NCBI GenBank assembly: GCA_029961105.1
Contig: JASBVO010000010.1
Location: forward strand, 1 to 64,000
Reading direction: 5' to 3'
DNA length: 64,000 nt
DNA from: Micrococcus sp.
Lineage (GTDB): Bacteria > Actinomycetota > Actinomycetes > Actinomycetales > Micrococcaceae
In this document: positions 54,824 to 64,000 of the stretch, piece by piece
Position numbering within the stretch: position 1 is the first letter of the stretch
Layout: each line of letters begins with the position of its first letter
Notes under the pieces: generated by a model
Seen by the model: the letters and a program-made list of their open reading frames with translations, nothing else
Database searches by the model: none
Told to the model about the DNA's origin: nothing
Translations under genes and position numbers: made by a program

Positions 54824-55888
54824 TCAGTCCAGGGGCAGGCCGGTCGTGGCCCGGGCGATCCGGTACAGCGAGGCGGTGCCCGCGTCACGGTAGCCGTGGC
54901 CGCGGTGGAAGGGCCCGGCGTCGGGCCGGAAGCGGGAGGTGTTGTGCCCGACGGCGGCGGCCAGGTCGAGTGCCTCGTCCGCCGCGATCTTCAGGCGGGT
55001 CATCTTCGTCCACGGCCGGCGGCCGGAGAGCCGCCGGCCCAGCCAGGAGAGGTAGTCCGAGCCGGTCAGCGCGAAGTAGACCTGGTCACTGGTCAGCCCC
55101 AGCAGGTGCGGGTTGCCGGCCAGGTCCCGGGGAACGCCCACCGCACCGGACATCACCAGCGCGTCCACGGACCGCGGGGGATTGCGGCGCTGGAGCATCT
55201 GCAGGGCCCGGGCTGCCACGAGCGTGCCGTAGGAGTGCGCCTCCACGGCCGTGTGGGGGAACGGGTCCGGGCCCGTGGCCCCGGGGCCCTCACCGGGGGC
55301 AGCGCCGGAACGCTCACCCTCCCCGACGCTGGCCTCTTCGCCGGCATCTTCGCCGGACGCGGCCAGCCGCTCACGGTAGTCGAACCAGCCGGCCATGTGC
55401 AGGGCGAGCCGGGCGCCGCCGCGCAGGGCCTGCCGGCCGGAGAGCACTCCCCACGGTCCCGGCGGCTGGTAGCCCAGCCAGCACACGACGCAGGGATTCT
55501 CCGCCCCGGCCGCTCGCTGCGCCGCCCACAGCTGGCCGGCCTCGCGCACGCTGCCCCACATGGCGGTGTGCACGAACACCCCCATCCCGGAGACCTGCCA
55601 GGTCAGGTGCGTGGCCGTAGCCGGTTCGCCGACGGCGATGACCCCGGCCGCCGGGTGGAGGGCGGTGCCGAGGTCGTAGGCGAGCAGGATGCGCTCGGGG
55701 AAGGACCGGTCCATGGCCTGGGGCCTGAGCGCGTGCACGAGCCCGTCGAGGGCCGCCTTCTGCCTCGGCCCGAGCACATGGCGGCGGCGCATGTCCGCCC
55801 GCAGCCGCTCGCGGGTGGCCCGCCGCTCGACGGGATCCCAGATGTCCCGCCGGGCGACCTGCGCCGAACTCAGTTCTTCGGCTTCCAC
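54824..55888 (-). CDS. DUF1023-type alpha/beta hydrolase
   Basis: A 354-residue protein. It has FPERILLAYDLGTALHPAAGVIAVG, HLTWQVSGMGVFVHTAMWGSV and the nucleophile elbow VEAHSYGTLVAARAL, with the His at RGHGYRDAGTASLY near the end, as in the actinobacterial DUF1023 hydrolases. Substrate unknown. The GTG at 55888 overlaps the 3' end of hspR by 19 nt in another frame, so it is probably cotranscribed with dnaK-grpE-dnaJ-hspR. A Glu/Gly-rich insert of about 40 residues sits before the elbow. Confidence 0.75.
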   Translation of the reverse strand: MEAEELSSAQVARRDIWDPVERRATRERLRADMRRRHVLGPRQKAALDGLVHALRPQAMDRSFPERILLAYDLGTALHPAAGVIAVGEPATATHLTWQVSGMGVFVHTAMWGSVREAGQLWAAQRAAGAENPCVVCWLGYQPPGPWGVLSGRQALRGGARLALHMAGWFDYRERLAASGEDAGEEASVGEGERSGAAPGEGPGATGPDPFPHTAVEAHSYGTLVAARALQMLQRRNPPRSVDALVMSGAVGVPRDLAGNPHLLGLTSDQVYFALTGSDYLSWLGRRLSGRRPWTKMTRLKIAADEALDLAAAVGHNTSRFRPDAGPFHRGHGYRDAGTASLYRIARATTGLPLD

Positions 55889-56421
55889 ACCAGGACCCCG
55901 GGCACGGGCCGGGACGCAGTGGTGAGGGCCGCCGACGACGGGCCGGCGGTGAGCGCGGCGGGAGGGCGCCGCAGGGGCCGGCCATGCTGGCCCGGCTGGC
56001 CCGTCCCCCGGCGCCGCGGGGCGTAGCCCTGCTCGGCAGCGGAACGGTCCGGGCCGGCGTCGAAGGTGGTGGTCACGTCTCCCTGCGCACCCGCCGCGAA
56101 CACGCGCGGGTACCGGGCGTAGGCCTGGAAGGCCTGGATCTGGCCGGCCAGCTCGGCCACGGTCTGCTGGAGCTGCTCGACCTCGTTCTTCAGGGCCACG
56201 ATCCGCCGGATGCCCTCGAGGGACACCCCCTCGCGGGACAGCTGCTGGATGGTGCGCAGCCGGTCCACGTCCTGCCGGGAGTAGCGGCGCTGCCGCCCGC
56301 CCTGGCGCTGAGGGACCACCAGGCCCATGCGATCGTACTGGCGCAGGGTCTGGGGATGCATGCCCGCCAGCTCGGCGGCCACCGAGATCACGTAGAGGGG
56401 TTCCTCCCAGGACATGGTCAC
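55870..56421 (-). CDS. hspR: Heat-shock repressor HspR (MerR family)
   Basis: A 183-residue MerR-type repressor. LYVISVAAELAGMHPQTLRQYDRMGLVVPQRQGGRQRRYS is the winged-helix DNA-binding domain, followed by VDRLRTIQQLSREGVSLEGIRRIV and a coiled coil. HspR binds HAIR boxes with DnaK as co-repressor and represses dnaK and clpB; such boxes lie upstream of both here. GTG 56421 overlaps the dnaJ stop (GTGA); ATG 56415 is an alternative. The C-terminal 60 residues are Pro/Ala/Arg-rich and longer than in typical HspR (about 140-150 residues). Confidence 0.93.
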   Translation of the reverse strand: MTMSWEEPLYVISVAAELAGMHPQTLRQYDRMGLVVPQRQGGRQRRYSRQDVDRLRTIQQLSREGVSLEGIRRIVALKNEVEQLQQTVAELAGQIQAFQAYARYPRVFAAGAQGDVTTTFDAGPDRSAAEQGYAPRRRGTGQPGQHGRPLRRPPAALTAGPSSAALTTASRPVPGVLVWKPKN

Positions 56422-57428
56422 AGCCGCGCCCTCTCCACCAGCGCGGCGCGCGGGTCATGGCCGGCGGAGGCCTGGGCGTAGGCCTCGACGGCGGCACGGG
56501 CCTCCTCGGACAGGGACGCCGGCACCGCCACCTGCAGCTCGACGAGCAGGTCCCCGCTGGCCTTGGAGGTCTTCACCCCGCGCCCCTTGACCCGCAGCAC
56601 GCGGCCCGAGGAGGTGCCGGGCGGGACCCTCACCTTCACGGAGCCGTCCAGGGTGGGCACCTGGATGGTGGCGCCCAGGGCGGCCTCGTCGAAGGTCACC
56701 GGGACCTGGATGCGCAGGTTGTCACCCTCGCGGTGGAAGAACGGGTGCTCGCGCACCCTGACGGTCACCAGCAGGTCACCGGGGCCGGCCGCCCCGGGGG
56801 CGCCCTTGCCGCGGGCGCGCACCTTCTGCCCGTCCTTGATGCCGGCGGGGATGCGCACGTCGATCACGTCCCCGTCCGGCTCCCGCAGCGAGATGGTGGT
56901 CCCGCGCACGGCACCGGCGAAGGAGATCGTGGTGGTGGCGGTGCGGTCCGCGCCCTTGGTCGGCGTTCCGTAGCCCCCGAAGCCGCCTCGGCCGCCGGAG
57001 GGCCCCCCGTAGCCACCGCCTCCGCCGCCGAAGCCGCCGAACAGGTCGGCGAACTCCGGCGGGATGTCCCCGGACGTGGAGTAGGACCGGCGACCACCGG
57101 AACCGGTGGTGAACAACCCGCCGAAGAGGTCCTCGAAACCACCACCGCCGGTGCCACCGGTGCCGGCCCCGGGGGCGCTGAACCGGGCGCCGGAGCCCAT
57201 GGCCCGGATGGCGTCGTACTGCTGGCGCTCCTCCGGGTCCGAGAGCACGGCGTTGGCCTCGGTGATCTCCTTGAACTTCTTCTCGGCCGCTCCGTCACCG
57301 GGATTCTGGTCCGGGTGGTACTTCCGGGCCAGCTTTCGGTAGGCCTTCTTGATGTCGGCCTCCGAGGCGTCCTTGGAGACACCGAGGGTGGCGTAGAAGT
57401 CCTTGTCCACCCAATCCTGTGAGGCCAT
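56418..57428 (-). CDS. dnaJ: DnaJ co-chaperone lacking the zinc-finger domain
   Basis: A 336-residue J-protein. The J-domain has FYATLGVSKDASEADIKKAYRKLARKYHPDQNP with the HPD motif. A Gly/Phe-rich region (about residues 80-150) follows, then directly the two C-terminal beta domains (TTTISFAGAVRGTTISL). The four CxxCxGxG repeats are absent, so this is a class B (CbpA/DnaJ1-like) protein. It stimulates DnaK ATPase. AAAGGAGG precedes the ATG. Third gene of the dnaK operon. Confidence 0.95.
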   Translation of the reverse strand: MASQDWVDKDFYATLGVSKDASEADIKKAYRKLARKYHPDQNPGDGAAEKKFKEITEANAVLSDPEERQQYDAIRAMGSGARFSAPGAGTGGTGGGGFEDLFGGLFTTGSGGRRSYSTSGDIPPEFADLFGGFGGGGGGYGGPSGGRGGFGGYGTPTKGADRTATTTISFAGAVRGTTISLREPDGDVIDVRIPAGIKDGQKVRARGKGAPGAAGPGDLLVTVRVREHPFFHREGDNLRIQVPVTFDEAALGATIQVPTLDGSVKVRVPPGTSSGRVLRVKGRGVKTSKASGDLLVELQVAVPASLSEEARAAVEAYAQASAGHDPRAALVERARL

Positions 57429-57482
57429 GGCGCCTCCTTTCGCGTCGGTTCGTTCCGGTGCCGGGGTCCTGGGCGCCGGTGG

Positions 57483-58175
57483 CTAGCCCTCCGCGCCGGC
57501 GGAGACCATCACCTGGGCGGCGCGCAGCACGCGCCCCTCCCGCACGTAGCCGTTACGGAAGACCTGCACGATGTGCTCCTCCGGTACCTCGGCGCTCGGC
57601 TGGCGCAGCATCGCCTCGTGCAGAGCCGGGTCGAACGGCTGGCCGGCCAGGGACTCCTGGTCCTGGCGCTCCAGCCCGAACCCGGCGAGCACGGTGTCGA
57701 ACTTGGCGGCGATCGCGGCGAACGGCCCCTCCGCCAGGTCACCGGCCGCACGGGCGGCGTCCAGGTCGTCGAGCACCGGCAGCAGCGCGGTCAGCACGGA
57801 CTGGATGGCGGAGTCCTTGGCCACGTGCCGGTCCCGGTCCACGCGGCGCTTGTAGTTCACGAATTCCGCCTGCACGCGCAGCAGGTCGTTGCGCAGTTCC
57901 TCCTCGCGGACGGTGGCCCCGGCCGTGTCCGGGTCCTGGGCACCGGTGATGCCCACGTCCGCGGCATCGCCCTCGGCGTCCGCGGCGGCCTCGTTGAGGA
58001 TCCGCTCGGCCTGGGACAACGCGTCACCGTCCTCGCCGTCGGCCGCTGCGGCGCCGCCGTCGGCCGGCTGCCCGCCGGCGGGCTGGCGCAGCTTCCCGGT
58101 CTCGGGGTCGATCCGGCGCCTGTCCTGGAAGTTCACCGGTTCCTCGTGTTCTTCGTCGTGTCCGTGGTGGGGCAT
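57483..58175 (-). CDS. grpE: Nucleotide exchange factor GrpE
   Basis: A 230-residue GrpE. An acidic, disordered N-terminal 85 residues precede the long helix REEELRNDLLRVQAEFVNYKRRVDRDR and the beta-domain with VEEH-type segments (FDPALHEAMLR, VPEEHIVQVFRNGYVREGRVLRAAQV). It releases ADP from DnaK. Separated from dnaK by 126 nt containing two hairpins. Confidence 0.95.
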   Translation of the reverse strand: MPHHGHDEEHEEPVNFQDRRRIDPETGKLRQPAGGQPADGGAAAADGEDGDALSQAERILNEAAADAEGDAADVGITGAQDPDTAGATVREEELRNDLLRVQAEFVNYKRRVDRDRHVAKDSAIQSVLTALLPVLDDLDAARAAGDLAEGPFAAIAAKFDTVLAGFGLERQDQESLAGQPFDPALHEAMLRQPSAEVPEEHIVQVFRNGYVREGRVLRAAQVMVSAGAEG

Positions 58176-58208
58176 GGTCTCTCGTCCTTTCCTCGCCGGG
58201 TGCCCCCA

Positions 58209-58272
58209 GGCCGGCCGTCCCGCCGTGTGGCGGGGCGGCCGGCCCGGGCCCGGTGGTCCGCTCAGGCGGACC
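58209..58272. other. Two hairpins between dnaK and grpE
   Basis: The first (58209-58244) has 16-nt arms GGCCGGCCGTCCCGCC / GGCGGGGCGGCCGGCC with one mismatch and a GTGT loop. The second (58255-58272) is GGTCCGC-TCAG-GCGGACC. In the operon mRNA they may attenuate grpE-dnaJ-hspR or stabilise the dnaK message. Confidence 0.6.
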
Positions 58273-58301
58273 GGGGTGTCAGGGGTGCTGCGGGGCGGGG
58301 A

Positions 58302-60597
<2,296 letters not shown>

Positions 60598-61215
60598 GTG
60601 ACCCGTTCCCCAGATCCCGCCGAAGGCCCGGCGGACCCGGACCCCCTGGGCCCCGCGCCCCCGCCGCGTGGCCACTGGCGGCTGCCCGTGCTGCTCGGCC
60701 GCCTGCGCCGCGCGGCCCGCGGGGAACGGCCGCACGTGGGGGACGCGCCGGGCCGGCTGCCGGCCGAGGAGGGACTCGACGAGATGACGGCGGCGCTGCT
60801 GGCCGCCGCGCAGGAGGCCCGCGCACGGCTCGTGGGCATCATCGACGACAGCCTGCCGCCCTACCCGGCCCTGCTGTTGGGCACGGACGCCCGGCGCCAG
60901 GTGCAGATGCGCACCTTCGGCACCGGCGGCGCCGGGGACGGAGCCCGGGTCCGGGACGTCGCCGAGGCCGCGCTGGCCGTCATCGAGGAGCACCGGGGAC
61001 ACTGGGCCCTGGCCGCTCTGGCGATGTTCGTCAAGCTGCGCAGCACGCACGGCGGCCGCGAGGAGTGGATCGATGCGATCCTCGTGGACACCTGGGGCCA
61101 CGGTGGGGCCCACGGGATCCGATGGCTGCAGGCCGTGACCGTGGGTGCGGGCCGCGAACTGCGCCTGGACGGGGAACTCATCGCCGGCCCCCACCTGCCC
61201 CAGCGGCTCGGCTGA
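60598..61215 (+). CDS. Hypothetical protein divergent from dnaK
   Basis: A 205-residue protein I do not recognise. The N-terminal 50 residues are Pro/Arg-rich. The rest looks like a soluble alpha/beta domain: DEMTAALLAAAQEARARLVGIIDDSLPPYPALLLGTDARRQVQMRTFG and WALAALAMFVKLRSTHGGREEWIDAILVDTWGHGGAHG. No membrane segment or Cys cluster. The GTG start has AAGGA 5 nt upstream. It faces dnaK across the HAIR region, so it may respond to heat shock. Confidence 0.6.
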   Translation: MTRSPDPAEGPADPDPLGPAPPPRGHWRLPVLLGRLRRAARGERPHVGDAPGRLPAEEGLDEMTAALLAAAQEARARLVGIIDDSLPPYPALLLGTDARRQVQMRTFGTGGAGDGARVRDVAEAALAVIEEHRGHWALAALAMFVKLRSTHGGREEWIDAILVDTWGHGGAHGIRWLQAVTVGAGRELRLDGELIAGPHLPQRLG

Positions 61216-61413
61216 GCGGACGACCGCCCATCCCGCCGAGCGAACGCGACCGGCCGTTCACCAGCACGGATGGCCCACCTCGGAGAAACCTGGGAGTTCA
61301 CTGGACTGCGCCTGAACACTTCTTGCACGGCAGGCATCCCGGGTGTTTGAGTGAGGTCATCACCCACCGCGGCGCCGCAGCATCCCTGTGGTGCCGCCCG
61401 GAAAGGAGTCATC

Positions 61414-61983
61414 ATGGCAGCCAAGGACACCCCTGCGAAGTACACCGTGCCCGGCCTCGAGCTCGAGGACGGCCACCGCGTCGGAGAGATCCTCCAGCTG
61501 CGCCTGCACGCGCTGAACGACCTCCAGCTGACCCTGAAGCACGCCCACTGGAACGTGGTCGGCCAGAACTTCATCGGCGTGCACGAGATGCTCGACCCCC
61601 AGATCGAGGAGGTCCGCGGGGCCGTGGACGTGCTCGCCGAGCGCATGGCGACCCTCGGCGTCTCCCCCAAGGGCACCCCGGGCGCCCTGGTCAAGGAGCG
61701 GACCTGGGACGACTACGACCTGGGCCGCGCGGACACCATCGCGCACATCGCGGCCCTGGACCAGGTCTACGACGGCGTGATCGCCGACCACCGCAACGCC
61801 ATCGAGGAGGCCGGCAAGCTGGACCCGGTCACCGAGGACATCCTCACCGGCCAGACCGGTGACCTCGAGCAGTTCCAGTGGTTCCTGCGTTCGTTCCTGA
61901 CCAACGCGGCCGGTGAGCTGAGCACGGCGGGCGAGCACACGGAGAAGGGCGCCGCCAAGAAGGGCGCGGCCAAGAAGTCCTGA
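61414..61983 (+). CDS. dps: Dps-family ferritin-like DNA-protection protein
   Basis: A 189-residue Dps. The ferroxidase-site segments are LTLKHAHWNVVGQNFIGVHEMLD and AVDVLAERMATLGVSPKG (H, D and E ligands), and the four-helix bundle follows. It forms dodecamers that oxidise and store iron and bind DNA. The C-terminus is Lys-rich (KGAAKKGAAKKS), a likely DNA-binding tail. AAAGGAG precedes the ATG at 61414. A 23-bp perfect hairpin follows the gene. Confidence 0.95.
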   Translation: MAAKDTPAKYTVPGLELEDGHRVGEILQLRLHALNDLQLTLKHAHWNVVGQNFIGVHEMLDPQIEEVRGAVDVLAERMATLGVSPKGTPGALVKERTWDDYDLGRADTIAHIAALDQVYDGVIADHRNAIEEAGKLDPVTEDILTGQTGDLEQFQWFLRSFLTNAAGELSTAGEHTEKGAAKKGAAKKS

Positions 61984-62014
61984 CCCCTCCACGGATCGGC
62001 CGGCTGGACCACCA

Positions 62015-62065
62015 GCACGGCGCAGGGCCCCGGCATCCTCGAGATGCCGGGGCCCTGCGCCGTGC
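62015..62065. terminator. Long perfect hairpin after dps
   Basis: 23-nt arms that are perfectly complementary (GCACGGCGCAGGGCCCCGGC + ATC and its complement) around a 5-nt CTCGA loop, between convergent dps and the MMPL gene. No U-run. An exceptionally stable bidirectional terminator. Confidence 0.8.
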
Positions 62066-62118
62066 AGAGGCCGTCCAGAGACCGTCCGGGAGCCGCCCGG
62101 AGGCCGTTCGCGGGCGGC

Positions 62119-64000
62119 TCAGCCGGCCACGTGCTGGCCCCCATCTCGCTCCCCCGGCCGGGACAACCGCGAGGGCCACCAGACCTTCGGGCCGATGTCG
62201 TAGGTCAGGGCGGGCACCAGCAGGGAGCGCACCAGGAAGGTGTCCAGCAGCACGCCGAACGCCACGATGAACGCCAGCTGCACCATGAACATCAGCGGGA
62301 TGACGACCAGCGCGGCGAAGGTGGCCGCCAGCACGATGCCCGCCGAGGTGATGACGCCGCCCGTCACGGTCAGGGCCTTGAGCACACCGGGCCGGGTGCC
62401 CTGGATCCCCGCCTCCTCGCGCGCGCGGGTCATCAGGAAGATGGTGTAGTCCACGCCCAGGGCCACCAGGAACACGAACCCGTACAGCGGCACCGAGGGA
62501 TCGGCGCCCGGGAAGCCCAGCACCTCGTTGAACACCAGCGCGGAGACGCCCATCGCGGTGCCGAAGCTCAGCACCGTCGCCAGCACCAGCAGCACCGGCG
62601 CGACGACCGAGCGCAGCAGGAGCATCAGGATGACCAGCACCACGAGCAGCACCAGCGGGATGATCGTGCGCAGGTCCTGTTGGGCGGTGGTGTTGGTGTC
62701 CAGGGCGGTGGCGGAGGTACCGCCGACCAGGATCTCCGGGTCGATCCCGCGCAGGGTCTCCCGCAGCCCGACGACGGTCCGCTCGGCCTCCAGCGAGTCG
62801 GCGCGGTCCTCGAGGGTCGCCTGCAGGTAGACCCGGCCGTCGACCTCCTGGGCCGGGAGCGCGGGCACCCCGGCGGGACTGCCCGACGGCGGCCCGGCCG
62901 GGGCACCGCCCTCGGCCGTGAGGTAGGCCGAGGCCACCCCCTCGGCCCCCTCGACGGCCTCCAGCACCTCGTCCGCGCGGTCGGCCGGGGCGATGACGGT
63001 GACCGGGGAACCGGTGCCGGCATCGAAGTGCTCTTCCAGGACCACCTGGCCGGCCTTGGCGTCCGACTCCCCGAGGATGACGTCGGTCTGGGCCACGCCA
63101 CTGGCCTGCAGCTGGGTCAGGCCGATGGCTCCCACCGCCAGCACGGCCGCGGTCACCGCCCACACCGCCCGGGGTCTGCGCGCCACCAGGGCGCCGATCC
63201 GCGTCCACACGCCGTGGTCCTCCTCCAGCCCGGCGATCGGCCGGCCGGAGGCATCCACCGGCTGGGTGAAGGCCCTCTTCGCCCTCAGCGGCACGCCCGC
63301 CCGGGGAACGGAGGGCCAGAACGCGGCCCGGCCCGTCAGGTACAGGATCGCCGGGAGGAAGGTCAGGGTGGCCGCCCAGGCCAGCACGATGCCGGAGGCG
63401 GCGATGGGGCCGAGTGAGCTGTTCGAGTTCAGGTCGGAGGCCAGCAGGCACAGCAGGGCGATGGCCACCGTGGCCGCGGAGGCGGTGATGGCCCCGAAGG
63501 AACCCCGCCAGGCGGTCGTGAGGGCGTCGAAGGCCCGGGGTCGCCGGCGCAGTTCCTCGCGGTAGCGGGCCACCATCAACAGGGAGTAGTCCGTGGCCGC
63601 GCCGATCACGAGGATGGACAGGATGCCCTGGGACTGGCCGTTGAGGCTGATCCAGTCCGCCCGGGCCATCCAGTAGATCGCGAGAACGGCCACGCTGAGC
63701 GCCGCCACCGAGTTCAGCAGGACCAGGACCGGCAGCAGCACCGAGCGGTAGACCAGGACCAGGATGACGAACACCACGCCCAGCGCCACGGCCAGCAGCA
63801 GCCCGTCGATGCCGGCGAACGCGCCCGCCAGGTCCGCGGCGAGGCCGGCGGGACCGGCCACGTGCAGCTCGACGCCGGCCAGGGCGCCGTCACCGGCCGC
63901 CTCCAGGTCCCCGGTGGCGTCCTGGACGAGCCCGCGCAGGCCCTCGACCACCACGTCGGACTCGGACGCGGAGGTGTCGATGAGGGCGATGTACTGCACG
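62119..64000 (-). CDS. MMPL/RND-family transporter (5' end beyond window)
   Basis: At least 626 residues of an MMPL protein; the N-terminus lies past the right edge, so the GTG at 63999 is probably internal. Visible are most of both halves: membrane block one with VFVILVLVYRSVLLPVLVL and GAATDYSLLMVARYREEL; a soluble loop; then block two with LVVLVILMLLLRSVVAPVLLV and GVDYTIFLMTRAREE, the paired Asp-Tyr residues used in proton coupling. MMPL proteins export lipids, siderophores or drugs. Substrate unknown. Convergent with dps. Confidence 0.88.
   Translation of the reverse strand, partial: VQYIALIDTSASESDVVVEGLRGLVQDATGDLEAAGDGALAGVELHVAGPAGLAADLAGAFAGIDGLLLAVALGVVFVILVLVYRSVLLPVLVLLNSVAALSVAVLAIYWMARADWISLNGQSQGILSILVIGAATDYSLLMVARYREELRRRPRAFDALTTAWRGSFGAITASAATVAIALLCLLASDLNSNSSLGPIAASGIVLAWAATLTFLPAILYLTGRAAFWPSVPRAGVPLRAKRAFTQPVDASGRPIAGLEEDHGVWTRIGALVARRPRAVWAVTAAVLAVGAIGLTQLQASGVAQTDVILGESDAKAGQVVLEEHFDAGTGSPVTVIAPADRADEVLEAVEGAEGVASAYLTAEGGAPAGPPSGSPAGVPALPAQEVDGRVYLQATLEDRADSLEAERTVVGLRETLRGIDPEILVGGTSATALDTNTTAQQDLRTIIPLVLLVVLVILMLLLRSVVAPVLLVLATVLSFGTAMGVSALVFNEVLGFPGADPSVPLYGFVFLVALGVDYTIFLMTRAREEAGIQGTRPGVLKALTVTGGVITSAGIVLAATFAALVVIPLMFMVQLAFIVAFGVLLDTFLVRSLLVPALTYDIGPKVWWPSRLSRPGERDGGQHVAG

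Overview
The window is a very GC-rich chromosomal segment from an actinobacterium. The gene set and order (the sterol-carrier/purF/purM/DUF3073 block, dnaK-grpE-dnaJ-hspR, HAIR operators, TANNNT -10 boxes abutting start codons) and the protein sequences fit Micrococcaceae (Citricoccus, Micrococcus, Kocuria or Arthrobacter relatives). That assignment is an inference; no rRNA is present. I recognise no tRNA, rRNA, CRISPR array, integrase or insertion sequence.

Layout. 1-8.3 kb: the end of a NUDIX/RidA/DUF4177 operon (minus strand), a class A penicillin-binding protein with a metallophosphoesterase, and a two-gene heterodimeric ABC exporter. 8.3-9.6 kb: an AbiEi-like/DUF559 putative nuclease gene bracketed by two related palindromes. 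9.6-19.5 kb: purine synthesis (purC, purD, purF, purM) mixed with an asparaginase, small membrane proteins, a sirtuin and DUF3073. 19.7-27 kb: a septum-formation-family protein, the chaperone ClpB behind an HspR (HAIR) operator, a polar amino acid ABC importer and a YihY/BrkB membrane protein.

27-40.2 kb is a glycine betaine catabolic island, more moderate in GC by eye than its surroundings. It encodes a BCCT betaine transporter, a Rieske betaine monooxygenase and its reductase (gbcA, gbcB), dimethylglycine oxidase, FolD, PurU, an MFS transporter, and GntR and LysR regulators. Together they explain betaine -> dimethylglycine -> sarcosine, with the methyl groups released as formaldehyde or carried on tetrahydrofolate to formate. 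No sarcosine oxidase is present, so the pathway must finish elsewhere or stop at sarcosine.

40.4-42.8 kb is a patch of decay: a Crp/Fnr regulator with two in-frame stops and a maltose-type acetyltransferase with a one-base frameshift, on either side of an intact SRPBCC gene. 42.8-54.8 kb holds a divergent glucose-6-phosphate dehydrogenase, a DoxX-like protein, a methyltransferase, a PhnB-like protein, a DUF2319 hydrolase, DedA, YccF, a penicillin-binding lipoprotein, TrmB and a second BCCT transporter. 54.8-60.4 kb is the dnaK-grpE-dnaJ-hspR operon with an extra DUF1023 hydrolase gene at its end and two HAIR boxes in front. 60.6-64 kb: an unknown gene, Dps, and the 3' part of an MMPL transporter running off the edge.

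Two features recur at scale. At least thirteen genes have a TANNNT-like -10 box ending 6-7 nt before the start codon, as expected for leaderless mRNAs, and this fixes several starts. Several operon ends carry long GC-rich hairpins without a U-run.
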